NCBI RefSeq assembly: GCF_000737785.1
Contig: NZ_JPRO01000019.1
Coordinates: forward strand, 1 to 51,283
DNA length: 51,283 bases
Direction of reading: 5' to 3'
Origin: Chryseobacterium luteum
GTDB taxonomy: Bacteria; Bacteroidota; Bacteroidia; Flavobacteriales; Weeksellaceae
The translations under genes were made by a program, and so were the position numbers. This document shows, in pieces, positions 35,080-45,900 of this stretch. Under the pieces are notes generated by a model, which saw only the letters and a program-made list of their open reading frames with translations, made no database searches and was not told the DNA's origin. Every line of letters begins with the position of its first letter. Position 1 is the first letter of the stretch.

Positions 35080-36255
35080 TTATTTAGAAAAACCTGATCC
35101 GCTGATATCCAAAGTACCGCTGCTAATCGTTCTTGGAGTTAATAAATAGTTCACCTGTGGCTTTCCTCCACTGTCTGCAGGCCAATAGTTTGCCCAGCTG
35201 TTCGAACCACCATAGTGACCGGCATCGTTTCTGGTTAAATCCAGATCGGTATAGCTTACAGCAGGATTTCCTGCATTTGCATTCATACCGCTTATGGTAT
35301 ATTCTGTATTGTTGAAGTTCATATTCACTGATCCTGAATTGTTGCTTTGAATCATAGCACCTTCTGTTACAAAAGCATTGGTAAATAAGTTGTAAGTAGC
35401 TGTAACAGTAGCATTATTATTATTTTTAATGCAAACATCGGTTGCACCTGCCACAAAAGAAGCCGCATTGTTCATGATGGCGATATTTCCGGTGTTTCCA
35501 TTATTTAAATTGATGTGAAATGGTCCCAAATCACCTGGATTAGGGTTGTAAACGGTATTGTTAATAATTTCGTTGGCGCTGCCTGTTTTAATCGCATAAA
35601 CAAAAAAACCTGCGCAGAAATTATTATAAAATTTAAAATTATAGTTTGACTGATTGTTTGATATCCCAAAATCAGATTTATTTCCATAAAGCTCTATATC
35701 AGATGTAGCAGGGCTGGTGTCTGTCGTAGGAGAATAGACGTTAATATACTGTGCTTTATTAGACGTAGCTCTTCCGTGAGAAAGAGTAATTGTTCCCAAA
35801 ACCGTACATCCGGAAATATTGGTGGTTGTATTGGCTTGGTTGGTATTGACATTATTCAAATAACAATTATAAAGATTAATTGTTGTTCTTCCTCCTGTTG
35901 TCGCTCCACTTGTCACTACATTGTAGGTTGTAAAATTTCCTGAACTCAGACTGCTGATGGTTACCACTCTTCCTGCTGCCGGATTGATGGTAATGGTCCC
36001 CTGAATAAAATATCTGTTATAATTGGTTTCAGAGACGAAAGTCAGTGATTTGTTGATGGTCAGGTTTTCTACGTAAGCCGTCCCGTTTGTTTTGGGTTGA
36101 ATAATTATCCGGTCTCCGTTTGAGGCTGCTGCGATAGCTGCACTTACGGTAGAGTAAGCCCCGCCTGCGCCGGCATTTCTAACATACAGATCGGCTGCAA
36201 AAGCCGTCGTGCTGAATAAACCTGTCAAGACAACGATAAGTAGTTTTTTTGTCAT
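35080..36255 (-). CDS. Secreted protein, parallel beta-helix-like
   Basis: A 391-residue exported protein with a signal peptide (about 1-20, ending AFAA). The N-terminal segment DLYVRNAGAGGAYSTVSAAI plus NGDRIIIQPKTNGTAYVENL is the typical entry of right-handed beta-helix (pectate-lyase-like) proteins. The body is Asn/Thr/Ser-rich with repeated short strands and turn asparagines. No catalytic pectate-lyase residues can be identified, so it may be a binding or structural protein. It has no T9SS tail itself, unlike its operon partner, and ends ISGSGFSK. The 293-bp gap upstream (36256-36548) has no feature I can support. Confidence 0.75.
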   Translation of the reverse strand: MTKKLLIVVLTGLFSTTAFAADLYVRNAGAGGAYSTVSAAIAAASNGDRIIIQPKTNGTAYVENLTINKSLTFVSETNYNRYFIQGTITINPAAGRVVTISSLSSGNFTTYNVVTSGATTGGRTTINLYNCYLNNVNTNQANTTTNISGCTVLGTITLSHGRATSNKAQYINVYSPTTDTSPATSDIELYGNKSDFGISNNQSNYNFKFYNNFCAGFFVYAIKTGSANEIINNTVYNPNPGDLGPFHINLNNGNTGNIAIMNNAASFVAGATDVCIKNNNNATVTATYNLFTNAFVTEGAMIQSNNSGSVNMNFNNTEYTISGMNANAGNPAVSYTDLDLTRNDAGHYGGSNSWANYWPADSGGKPQVNYLLTPRTISSGTLDISGSGFSK

Positions 36256-36548
36256 AATAGTGTAAAAATTTGAATGGTTTAGTATTAAATGTAATAGTTT
36301 GATTTAAATAATGTGCCTGATCATAAATAGCAGTAACCCTTGTATTTTCCGGATACAAACGTTTTGTAATTGCTAAAATCAGTCTATAATCCGATAAGTA
36401 ATGCCTGGATTTTCACCTGATATTTTAATGAATTACAATACAATAATAAATGAAAAAAAAATGACGAGCTCAGCCAATAAATTAGCGTAGCTTTTTTGAG
36501 TATTAACGTCCAGAATTGGAATACTTCCGTATTGGTATACATCAAAGA

Positions 36549-37298
36549 TTAAAGGGAATCCAGCAATACCATAAACTCTTCTTTTTTACGGACGGAAAGC
36601 GGAATGGCAGTCTTGTTTTTCATAACGATTGTATTTCCGCCCTCTGATTTGATGTAATAATCAAAATAAGAAAGGTTGATCAAATGCGATTTATGGGTTC
36701 GGAAAAAGTTATAGGGCGATAATAAGGTTTCATATTCCTTCAGGTTGGTAGAAACTACCAGCTTAGGTTCATTGATGAAATAAAACGTAGTGTAGTTTTT
36801 ATCTGATTCACAATTTACAATATCCTGAATATTAACAGAATATATCTTATCGGCAGTTTTAAGCACCAGTTTTTGAAGATTCTTCGGGCGTTCGAGATTG
36901 GCGAATAAATTACTGAGCTTCATATCAAAAATTTCTTTACTCAGTGATTCTTCTGCTTTTTTTACAGCTTCACGCAACTCATTTGAGTCTAATGGTTTTA
37001 GAAGATAATCAATGGCTGAAAAACGGAAGGCTTTTATTGCAAAATCTTCATAACCCGTGATAAAGATTACTTTAAATGTAATTGGGTTTAACTGCTGAAG
37101 TAAGTCAAAACCAGTACCATCCGGCATTTCAATATCCAGAAAAACAATGTCGGGTGATAACTGTTTGATTATTTTTATCCCGGATTCCACCGAATCGGCC
37201 TGTCCGGTTATCATTATATTGGGGCAATTGGCTTTAATCAAAGTACAGTTTTTTTTCCTGATTTCCTGATTATCATCAATGACTACAGCTCTTAACAT
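36549..37298 (-). CDS. LytTR family response regulator
   Basis: A 249-residue response regulator. The receiver domain (about 1-120) has the acidic pair D8-D9, the phospho-acceptor D55 in VFLDIEMPDGTG and the KP motif in LLKPLD. The LytTR DNA-binding domain (about 145-249) shows IYSVNIQDIVNCES, and FFRTHKSHLINLSYFDYY as the conserved binding motif. It follows the sensor kinase gene by 6 bp. Such LytTR regulators often control an adjacent or nearby gene; the RCC1/beta-helix operon 293 bp downstream is the first candidate. Confidence 0.95.
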   Translation of the reverse strand: MLRAVVIDDNQEIRKKNCTLIKANCPNIMITGQADSVESGIKIIKQLSPDIVFLDIEMPDGTGFDLLQQLNPITFKVIFITGYEDFAIKAFRFSAIDYLLKPLDSNELREAVKKAEESLSKEIFDMKLSNLFANLERPKNLQKLVLKTADKIYSVNIQDIVNCESDKNYTTFYFINEPKLVVSTNLKEYETLLSPYNFFRTHKSHLINLSYFDYYIKSEGGNTIVMKNKTAIPLSVRKKEEFMVLLDSL

Positions 37299-37304
37299 GG
37301 TTGA

Positions 37305-39257
37305 TTAATTTTCGCAAATATAAGGTATTTCAAAAATAATTTTCGCCCCTTTCACCTTCTTTTCTGAATCTAATTTGTTTTCAGATATGATTTCAAAGTC
37401 TTTATTCCGGGTATAATTCAGCAATCTTTCTCGGGTGATTTTCATCGCCATAGATTTATGATCAGGTTGCTTATTTTCATCATTGAAGCCTACCCCGTTA
37501 TCAATTACTTCAAAGAATAGTTTTTCCTGGTGTAATGAAAAAACAATCTTAATCATTCCTTTTTCAATCTTATTTCTAATTCCGTGTTTAATGGCATTTT
37601 CTATAAAGGGCTGCGCCAGCATCGGAGGTATAAAAATAGATTCTGTATCGGAGATATTTTCAATATTGATGCTGAAATCGAACTTATCATCGTAAAGAAG
37701 CTGTTGTATTGACAAATAATTTTTAATCATGTCAATTTCTTCTTCCAGCGAAATATAATTCTCACTGGAGTTTTCCAGGATTTGTCTTGTTAATTTGGAA
37801 AAACTGTCTAAATAAGATATTGCAACGGTGTCTTTTTGATTGATAATAAGGCTTTGAATATTGTCTATCGAATTAAAGATAAAATGCGGATTCATCTGAG
37901 AGAGCAAAAGCTTTTGTTTTATCCTGTCTTTTTCAAGAAGCGTAATTTCCTGCTTCTGTTTATTGTTCCGGTAATAAAAATATCCTCCAAGCAATGCTGA
38001 CAGTAATGCTCCGGAAAGCGCAATCAGCCAGTTGTTTTTAACGGCTGTTTTCCTTTCGGCATGTAACTCCAGATTGAGCTGCTTCTTTTCAAAATCGTAT
38101 CTGAGCTGCTGCTGTGCCAGTGCATTTTTAGAAGCTTCAATATCACTGGAATCATTTAATTTCGCCTGAAATTCATATACTTCTAAAGCTTTTTTAAAGT
38201 TCCCGTTTTCTTTACTTACTTTTAATAACAAACCTGCGGCTTTTTCCTGAAGCTGCAGATTATTGATTTTTTTACTCAGTGAAAACCCGTCAGACAAATA
38301 GGATTCTGATTGGGCATATTCTTTTTTCCGATACAATAAATCACCTAAATTGATGTAAGTATTTGCGGTCGACAATTCATCTTCATCTATTGTAAGAGCT
38401 TCTTTTAACAGAGATCCGGCTTCCTGAAATTTACCTTCTTCCATCTTCACCTGCGCAATTTTACCCAGGCTTACACTGGTATAGATATTATTTTGGGTTT
38501 TCTTAAAATAAGCAAGTGCCTTATTAAAATAATTGATGGCTTCGTCATACTTTTTTATAGCCAGATAGGAAGTTCCGCAATTGATCAATGCTTCGCTTAA
38601 TCGATATTCATCTTCCCCGACCAGCTTTTTTTTAGAATTAAAATAATCAATTGTTTTTCTGAAATATGAAATCGCTTTTTCATGCATATTCTGATCCGCA
38701 TACAATGTTGCAATTGTAGAATTGATATAAATAATTTCCTGCCGATTTTCATCGGGACTTTTCTCAAAATATTTTAATGCGGAGAACAGACATTGTATGG
38801 CTTTCTCTTTATCATTGATCTGAGAGTAAAAAATCCCTTTGTTAATTACCACAAAATTCATTTCATCATACGCCTTGACGGATCTAAACAATGAAATACT
38901 TTTATCTATAGAAGACATCGCCTTAACTACATCTCTTTTCAATTTATAATGTTCAGCCAAATTGGAATAATAAGCAGCCAGATATTTTGTGTATTTTGTA
39001 TGTAAATCTTCCTGCTTTGCTGTTTTTAGATTTTTAACAGCTATCTTACCCATCATATCGTTCAGTATCTGAAACCTGCTGTCTTCTGAGGATGTCTGAT
39101 CTATTAAATTTCCTATATTCAACAACTTTGTTGTATCATGTATTTTTGAGTTTTGCAATGCTTTTTTCAAAGAATCAATCGTTTTATCCTGAGCAGGAAA
39201 CGTTGAAAAAACAAAAAAAAGAAGTGCGAGTACGGTTATTAGTTTAATTTTAGACAT
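37305..39257 (-). CDS. TPR-containing LytS-type sensor histidine kinase
   Basis: A 650-residue membrane sensor. The signal/anchor (about 1-22) is followed by an extracytoplasmic or periplasmic tetratricopeptide region (about 60-390, with repeats of the ALAYFKKTQNN type), a transmembrane helix (about 405-427, NNWLIALSGALLSALLGGYF) and a short coiled linker. Then come the His_kinase domain with phospho-acceptor H458 (SQMNPHFIFNSIDNIQSLI) and the ATPase domain with N-box FIENAIKHGI. This architecture (TPR, TM, His_kinase) is common in Bacteroidetes. It is the partner of the LytTR regulator just downstream. The signal sensed is unknown. Confidence 0.93.
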   Translation of the reverse strand: MSKIKLITVLALLFFVFSTFPAQDKTIDSLKKALQNSKIHDTTKLLNIGNLIDQTSSEDSRFQILNDMMGKIAVKNLKTAKQEDLHTKYTKYLAAYYSNLAEHYKLKRDVVKAMSSIDKSISLFRSVKAYDEMNFVVINKGIFYSQINDKEKAIQCLFSALKYFEKSPDENRQEIIYINSTIATLYADQNMHEKAISYFRKTIDYFNSKKKLVGEDEYRLSEALINCGTSYLAIKKYDEAINYFNKALAYFKKTQNNIYTSVSLGKIAQVKMEEGKFQEAGSLLKEALTIDEDELSTANTYINLGDLLYRKKEYAQSESYLSDGFSLSKKINNLQLQEKAAGLLLKVSKENGNFKKALEVYEFQAKLNDSSDIEASKNALAQQQLRYDFEKKQLNLELHAERKTAVKNNWLIALSGALLSALLGGYFYYRNNKQKQEITLLEKDRIKQKLLLSQMNPHFIFNSIDNIQSLIINQKDTVAISYLDSFSKLTRQILENSSENYISLEEEIDMIKNYLSIQQLLYDDKFDFSINIENISDTESIFIPPMLAQPFIENAIKHGIRNKIEKGMIKIVFSLHQEKLFFEVIDNGVGFNDENKQPDHKSMAMKITRERLLNYTRNKDFEIISENKLDSEKKVKGAKIIFEIPYICEN

Positions 39258-39596
39258 ACAGTAAAAGAAGAATTGTATTTTGGAGGCAAAAATAAGTATT
39301 TCAGATTTCTCATTTACACATTGTACTTTTTTTCTTAAAATTTATTATATTTTAAAAGAGAAAGGCTTTTTTCATTTATTTAATTTTTAGTGATATTTAT
39401 TCTAATCATATTTCCACGAGGGTGATTTTTTCAAAATAATATTTATGAACTAATAAAGACAGAACTCAAATCCCGGATACTATAATAGAAGGGGTATGAA
39501 CCCCGATTAAATCACGATATTTCAAATTCCGGCTGAAAAATATTCTTCTTCACAATTAATTAAAATTAGCGTAAAACAATTCACAGGAGAATCCCC

Positions 39597-39604
39597 TACT
39601 TTCG
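39597..39604 (+). promoter_or_regulatory. Putative -7 element of the metallophosphoesterase gene
   Basis: TACTTTCG resembles TAnnTTTG with C in the last-but-one position, a variant also seen at 42846 and at 42673 (minus). It ends 12 bp before the ATG at 39617, so the leader would be very short. The 359-bp gap 39258-39616 has no other supported feature. Confidence 0.35.
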
Positions 39605-39616
39605 TGTTATTTTAAA

Positions 39617-41410
39617 ATGAACAAAGGAATATTCTCACTTATACTTTTTGCCTTTTCTTTTTTATCGGCTCAGGAAAAGACCGTGCAGATAGCATTTCTT
39701 TCAGATGTGCATCTTCAGGATTTGTACGGAAGCTTTTCGGATAACGATTTTAAAGGAATTATCAATCCCAAAACAGGAAAAGCAACCATTCTGCGAACAA
39801 TGGATTCTCAACTGCACTCAACAAGGGTTTTTAATGAGAATTATTTTGCCTTTATAAAAGCCCTGGACGATATTGTGGCAAAAGGAATTAAAATTGTGGC
39901 CATGCCCGGAGATTTTTCGGATGACGGACAAGCCTACAACCTGCGTGGGTTGCGTACAATTCTTGATCAATACCATCAGCAATATGGAATTGATTTTTAC
40001 TTAACCACAGGGAACCACGATCCGGTCGGTCCGTTTAGGCAGGAGGCAGGCAAAGATGATTTCTTAGGACAGGATGGGAATCCACTAGGAATTTACAGCA
40101 ATGGAAATCAGGGAAAAACAACACAAAAGATCATCACAAAAGATATTGCAGAATCAGGATATTTGGATATTTTGGATGAATTAAAAGATTTCGGCTTTTA
40201 TCCAAAAGAAAAAGATCTGTTTTGGAGCTCACCTTTTGATCAGGATTCTTATAAAAACTATTCTTACCAGAAAGCTTTTCAAAACTCAACGTATTCCAGG
40301 AGGATGTATGAAGTTGCAAAAGGTTTTTCTGTACCTGACTTAAGTTATGTAGTCGAACCTGTAAAAGGTATCTGGGTGATGGCCATAGATGGGAATACCT
40401 ACATTCCTAAAAACATCAATGGAAATCCTGATGATCCCTCTAACTACAATGGTGCTAGTATTGGATATAATAACGTGCTGGCAAATAAACAGCATTTGAT
40501 CAAGTGGGTAAAAAGAATAGCAGATGAAGCGAAACTTAACGGTAAAACATTGATTGCATTTACCCATTATCCAATGATCGATTTTAATGACGGAGCAACA
40601 CAGGAAATCAAAAATCTTTTAGGCGAAAAGAAATGGCAACTAGAACGTGTTCCTGATGAAGAAGTGGCAAAGACCTTTTCAGATGCAGGCTTGCAGATTC
40701 ATTTTGCGGGACACATGCATATCAATGATACAGGAATCAGAAAGATTGATGGTAAAATGCTCGTTAATATTCAGGTTCCCTCATTGGCGGCCTATCTGCC
40801 GGGTTATAAAATTCTCACCATTCATTCTTCAGAAAAAATGGAGGTAGAAACAGAAGTTTTAAATAATGTTCCTCATTTTGATGATCTTTTCCCTTTATAT
40901 GAAAAGGAATACAAAACACTGAGCCAGAATAAACGCCATCAACTTTGGAATAAAGATATACTAAAAACAAAATCATATCATGATTTTATGCTCTTTCATT
41001 TAAAAGAATTGGTCCGCTTAAGAATGATTCCTAATGACTGGCCCAAAGAATTTGTTGAAAAAGCTAAATTCTTAAATGGAGAAGATTTGCTTTTACAGGC
41101 ACAAAATCCAGGTTCTGAAATAACACCAAAAGGAATTAACACAAAATCATTCAAAAAATGGAAGTTTGACGACCTGTTATTTGATCTTTATAAATTTCAA
41201 TCTGCGGATAAACTGGCCAAAAAAGACATCCAAAAAGAAAGATTATATCAATATCAGGTACTGGAAAAACTGTATGAAGCGAATACCTCCCAGGATCCTT
41301 TTGTCAAACAGTTAAAATCCGTGTTCAGAATTCTTTCTTTACTTTCAAACGGAGACCCGGCAGATCATTTCGAAATAGATTTGAAAAGGCAGCTGATAAA
41401 AAAATTGTAA
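39617..41410 (+). CDS. Secreted metallophosphoesterase (calcineurin-like)
   Basis: A 597-residue exported phosphoesterase with a signal peptide (about 1-18). The metal-binding motifs are SDVHLQD (D30, H32), MPGDFSDDG (D99), GNHD (132-135), FTHYP and GHMH, the standard set for calcineurin-type dinuclear phosphoesterases. After the catalytic domain come about 190 residues with helical content and no recognised domain (DWPKEFVEKAKFLNGEDL). The ATG at 39617 fits the signal. It is convergent with the PLC-like gene; substrate not predicted. Confidence 0.9.
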   Translation: MNKGIFSLILFAFSFLSAQEKTVQIAFLSDVHLQDLYGSFSDNDFKGIINPKTGKATILRTMDSQLHSTRVFNENYFAFIKALDDIVAKGIKIVAMPGDFSDDGQAYNLRGLRTILDQYHQQYGIDFYLTTGNHDPVGPFRQEAGKDDFLGQDGNPLGIYSNGNQGKTTQKIITKDIAESGYLDILDELKDFGFYPKEKDLFWSSPFDQDSYKNYSYQKAFQNSTYSRRMYEVAKGFSVPDLSYVVEPVKGIWVMAIDGNTYIPKNINGNPDDPSNYNGASIGYNNVLANKQHLIKWVKRIADEAKLNGKTLIAFTHYPMIDFNDGATQEIKNLLGEKKWQLERVPDEEVAKTFSDAGLQIHFAGHMHINDTGIRKIDGKMLVNIQVPSLAAYLPGYKILTIHSSEKMEVETEVLNNVPHFDDLFPLYEKEYKTLSQNKRHQLWNKDILKTKSYHDFMLFHLKELVRLRMIPNDWPKEFVEKAKFLNGEDLLLQAQNPGSEITPKGINTKSFKKWKFDDLLFDLYKFQSADKLAKKDIQKERLYQYQVLEKLYEANTSQDPFVKQLKSVFRILSLLSNGDPADHFEIDLKRQLIKKL

Positions 41411-41584
41411 TTTCTGTCGTTATTTTCCTCCAGATCTCACAGATTTCCACAGAGGATTGTGTTTGCTTATGAAAATACATATGATATTGGTGTTGAATAA
41501 AGCAGCAAGCAAAAATAGAAGAACAGAAAAGACCATCAAAAATCTGACAGCCTTTTCCTTATTAATCTAATCGTAAAAAATGTT

Positions 41585-42652
41585 CTATTTTCCTGTTACA
41601 GGATTTTTCCTTTCATAAGTGTTATTATCGAAGCTGATTTTATAGTTTGATTTAAAGAGTTTACTGGGAAGATAATAATCTGTGGTAATAATCTGCACAC
41701 CACTTTCTTTCGCCTTATCAAACCTTGAATAATCTTCATTCCTGGCTTCTGTTGTGTCGGCATCGGCTCTGGTGCGGATGATATAACCCTGTTTTACAAG
41801 ATCATTAATCTCAGGACCTGGATCATTCATCAATAATACAGCAGACTCCGGCGTTCCCGGTGAAGAATTGGTAAAAATCATTCTTCCTTTTAATGAAGGA
41901 TGATCTTTCATATAAAGATCCCTGTTCGCACCATTGTTATCCAATACAAAGAGAAATTTCCCTTTCACATCCTTTACTTTTGGCCAGTTCTTTTTAAGGA
42001 CAGCTTCATTCAGCGTTTTACAAGAACCTCTGATTTCATCCGGGGTAATAATTTTATTTTTACCCAAATATTTTTTCAATTCATTATCCAGATCATCAAA
42101 AAGTTTAGCCGTATAATGTTCCGGTTCTGTCCCGAATCTATTCGCTTCTCCATCTTTAGGTTCCAGTGTGATGAATACAGGATCGTGATCAGGATGAGCA
42201 TCAGACCATTTTTTCAGATCTTTCAGGCAATCTTCCAATGTATAGTACCAGGTCTGATAATCAATATCTGTAATATGAATCATTTTGTAACCGGGCTTCT
42301 TCATTTTTCCTTCAGGATCGAAGGGCTGCGTTGTTTTAACAAGGTCTAAAATCTTCGGATGAGCATATTTCCCTCCTTTACTGTCCGCATACACGTCAAT
42401 TTCAAGATTGCGGAGGCCAAGATCCAGCTGTTCAGGGATTGGAATATGTTCATACTGAATTCTGGGTAGAAAATTCATAGAATCTTTCTCGGATAAATAG
42501 CTGTAAACCTCCGGAAGGATCGCTTTCTTATAACTATTATGAGAACCGATTACCTGAATTTCATTAATCTTTAAATCATTCAGGTTCTGAGACTGTGACC
42601 AGAACAGGTTAAATGAAGATACATACAGAACTATAAAAGCGGTCTTTTTCAT
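41585..42652 (-). CDS. Ca2+-dependent PI-PLC-C1-like phospholipase
   Basis: A 355-residue secreted protein with a signal peptide (about 1-20). VIGSHNSYKK gives the catalytic histidine H38, RNLEIDVYAD (E84, D86) the metal and general-acid region, and H98 the second histidine. The later segments MIHITDIDYQ and FLFVLDNNGA belong to the TIM-barrel PI-PLC-like fold of PF16670. It should cleave phosphodiesters in phosphoinositide-type or glycerophospho head groups, but substrate range is inferred from family. It is divergent from the SusC gene. Confidence 0.85.
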   Translation of the reverse strand: MKKTAFIVLYVSSFNLFWSQSQNLNDLKINEIQVIGSHNSYKKAILPEVYSYLSEKDSMNFLPRIQYEHIPIPEQLDLGLRNLEIDVYADSKGGKYAHPKILDLVKTTQPFDPEGKMKKPGYKMIHITDIDYQTWYYTLEDCLKDLKKWSDAHPDHDPVFITLEPKDGEANRFGTEPEHYTAKLFDDLDNELKKYLGKNKIITPDEIRGSCKTLNEAVLKKNWPKVKDVKGKFLFVLDNNGANRDLYMKDHPSLKGRMIFTNSSPGTPESAVLLMNDPGPEINDLVKQGYIIRTRADADTTEARNEDYSRFDKAKESGVQIITTDYYLPSKLFKSNYKISFDNNTYERKNPVTGK

Positions 42653-42672
42653 TTCGACAATTTTTGTAATGG

Positions 42673-42680
42673 CGAAATTA
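42673..42680 (-). promoter_or_regulatory. Putative -7 element of the PLC-like gene
   Basis: On the minus strand this reads TAATTTCG (TAnnTTTG with one change), 20 bp before the ATG at 42652. The same octamer is used on the plus strand at 42846 for SusC. Confidence 0.35.
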
Positions 42681-42845
42681 ATGACTCTTCGTTTCTGACG
42701 ATTTATATATTATGTTAAGTGTTTTTTAAGATTGTGTAAATGAGAAAAAACACGTTTTTGTAAACAATTGATAATGAATACGTTTTTATTTTCTCTTTTT
42801 GAGATATTTATGTTTTATTGATTTTAAGATAATATTATGTTAAAG

Positions 42846-42853
42846 TAATTTCG
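42846..42853 (+). promoter_or_regulatory. Putative -7 element of the susC-like gene
   Basis: TAATTTCG (42846-42853), with TTG at 42818-42820 and a 25-bp spacer. The start would be near 42859, leaving a leader of about 120 nt. A GTG at 42853 opens the frame but overlaps the box, so it is not the true start. Confidence 0.4.
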
Positions 42854-42981
42854 TGGTATATCATTTTACTTTGTATGCCGAAAATGAAACGGAGATCAAG
42901 TTAAAAAAAACCACTGTTGCGGGAACAACAGCGGCTTTTACCAAGCAAAGCACGTTTACTACAATTACTTTACTTAATGAT

Positions 42982-45900
42982 ATGTACCACAAAATTAATT
43001 TTTTTAAATTTAAAAAGCTAATTCCGATAGCATTGATCTTTTTGGTGTCCAATCACGCCAATGCAGAAGGATTTACCACGAATCACCCTGCTTTTTCGCA
43101 GGTGAATGAAACCATTTCCGGTGTAGTGCTGGATCAGGAAGGATCGGCCATTGAAGGCGCTCAAATCTCTGTTATAGAAACAGGGGCTACGGCGATTTCG
43201 GATGCTTCAGGAAATTTCTCTATTTCCGCTTCCATAGGACAAACGTTATCTGTTTCCTATAATGGATACGAAGTACAAAAACTGAAGATTACCTCTTCTT
43301 CAGTTTCCGTTAAACTACAATCTGCAAAAGCAGCAACTTCTATCGAGGAAGTTACTTTAGTAGGTTATGGATCTCAGAAAAAATCAGATTTAACGGGAGC
43401 TGTAAGTCAACTGAAAGCGGAAAACTTCAAAGAAGGAATGAATATTTCTGTGGATAATCTGATGCAGGGGAAAATTGCCGGTGTCCGTATCGTTCAGTCG
43501 AGCGGTGAACCGGGAGCGGGAGTGAATGTTTCCATCAGGGGAATCGGTTCCATCAGAAGCGGAAGTACACCTTTGTTCGTTGTAGACGGCGTTCCTCTGA
43601 GTAACGATGCGGTAAGTGCAACAAGCCCGAATGTAGGGTTGGGAAATGCTCAGGCGAAAAATCCGTTAAACTTTTTGAATACATCGGATATTGAATCCAT
43701 CACTGTACTGAAAGATGCTTCTGCAGCAGCCATTTATGGAGCAAGAGGTTCAAACGGTGTTGTTTTGGTAACCACAAAAAGAGGGAGAAAAGGAGAGCCG
43801 ATGTTCACGTATGACACCTATCTGGGTTTCTCTTCCGTGATCAAAAAATTAGATTTATTGACTGCTGACGAATACAGGGTTGCAGGAATCAATAAGTTGT
43901 ATGACCACGGTGGAAATACAGATTGGCAGGATGAAATCTACAGAAATGCAGTTTCATCAAACCATTCGGTTTCATTTTCAAAAGCGACAGATACAGGAAA
44001 TTATTTTGCATCACTTTCCCATATGGATCAGGATGGTATCGTGCTGAACAGTGGTTTCAAAAGGACAACTGCCCGTTTGAATGCAGAAGAGTCTTTCTTC
44101 GATAACAAAAGATTAAAAGTTAGAGTAAATCTTACGGCAAGTGATATTAAAGAAACCGGAATTCCGAACGGAGCCAATGCAGGTTCTGATGGTCAGGTGA
44201 TTATCCATGCGTTGATGGCAAATCCTACCCGTTCTGTATATGATGAAAACGGAAATTATACGAATTTCAACATGAATGCCCATTACAATCCATTGTATTT
44301 ATTGAGTGTTTATAATGATAAAACCAATACATTCAGAGTATTGGGGAGCACAGAAGCCACATTGAGAATCTTACCGGGATTAAATTATAAATTCAATTTA
44401 GGTATCGACAAAGCAATGTCTGAAAGAAATACAACCATGTTTCCTAACCTTACAGACAGAAGTAAGACAGGACTGTATGTTCAGGCAAATCTTGATTCTT
44501 ATAATGTGCTTCTGGAACATTATTTAACCTATGATTTTAGTTTAAATAAACATAATTTCAGCTTATTGGGAGGTTTCTCTTATCAGAAATTCAAATCTTC
44601 GGGAACCTATTTTGGACTGGAAAATATTGCCGCACAAGGAGCCGGAATTTCACCGGATATTAATCCCGGCTATTCCGGTAAGCCTATCGTTCCCGGAGCG
44701 GGATATGCTCAGGAAAATGAGCTGCAGTCTTATTTCGGAAGGGTAAATTATAATTTTGATAAGAAATATTTGTTAACCGCTTCATTAAGAGCCGATGGTT
44801 CTACACGTTTTGGAAACAACAACAAATACGGATATTTCCCGTCAGTAGCAGTGGGCTGGACAATTTCAAACGAAAATTTCCTGAAAGATTCCCAAATTGT
44901 TAACGAATTAAAACTGAGAGGAAGCTGGGGACAAACCGGTAACCAGGAAGTTCCGAACAAGATTACCCAGGATAGCTATTCATTGTCTCAGGATGCAGGA
45001 TATTATTTATATGAAAATTTAAACCTGGTCAACGGAGTTAAGATATTAAGAACACTGAACCCTGATCTAAAGTGGGAAGTGGTGGAGCAGACCAATATAG
45101 GGGCAGATTTCAGCTTATGGAAAAACAAACTCTACGGATCATTGGAATATTACAACAAAACGACAAAAGATCCAATCCTGAATATTCCTTCAAGAGTATT
45201 GAGCCCTACAAGTACAGTTTGGAAAAACGTTGATGCCCAGATTGTGAATAAAGGTTTTGAATTCTCCTTAGGTTCAGAAATTATTAAAAATGAGAATTTC
45301 ACATGGAATTTTGACGTTAATGGGGCAACGGTAAATAATGTGATCAAAAATCTTCCTGTTTCAGCCATTTATTCAGGTGAAGTTTCAGGCCCGGGACTTT
45401 CCGGAGTTACGGCTAATATCTATAAAAACGGCTATGAAGCGGGATCTTTCTATATGCTGAATTATTTGGGAGTGGATGCCAATGGAAAATACATGTATGA
45501 AGATGTAGACGGTGACGGAATAATCGGTCCGAAAGACAGAAAGATTTTTGAAGGAGCGATTCCGAATTTCACTTTCGGGATCAATTCTTACATGAAGTAT
45601 AAAAAGTTTGATTTTGCATTCTCACTGATTGGCCAGACAGGAGGGTATTTATTGAATAATACGGCATTGGATTTAAATATCAACAACTTAGCTTCAGACA
45701 GGAATGTTTTGAAAAACTTCAGCGATTCGGGAGCCAATTTCACAAACCAGCCGCAGCTATCTTCTTTATATCTTGAAAAATCAGACTTCATCCGTCTGAA
45801 CAACGTAAGATTAGGATATACTTTCGACATCAATCAACTGAAATTTTTGAAAAGCATCAATCTTTATGTGAGTGCACAGAATGTATTGACAATTACCAGC

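Noticed and set aside
42853..42981. N-terminal extension of the SusC-like gene from GTG 42853
   Set aside because: The codon overlaps the likely -7 box and the extension lacks signal features; the ATG at 42982 gives a normal signal peptide.
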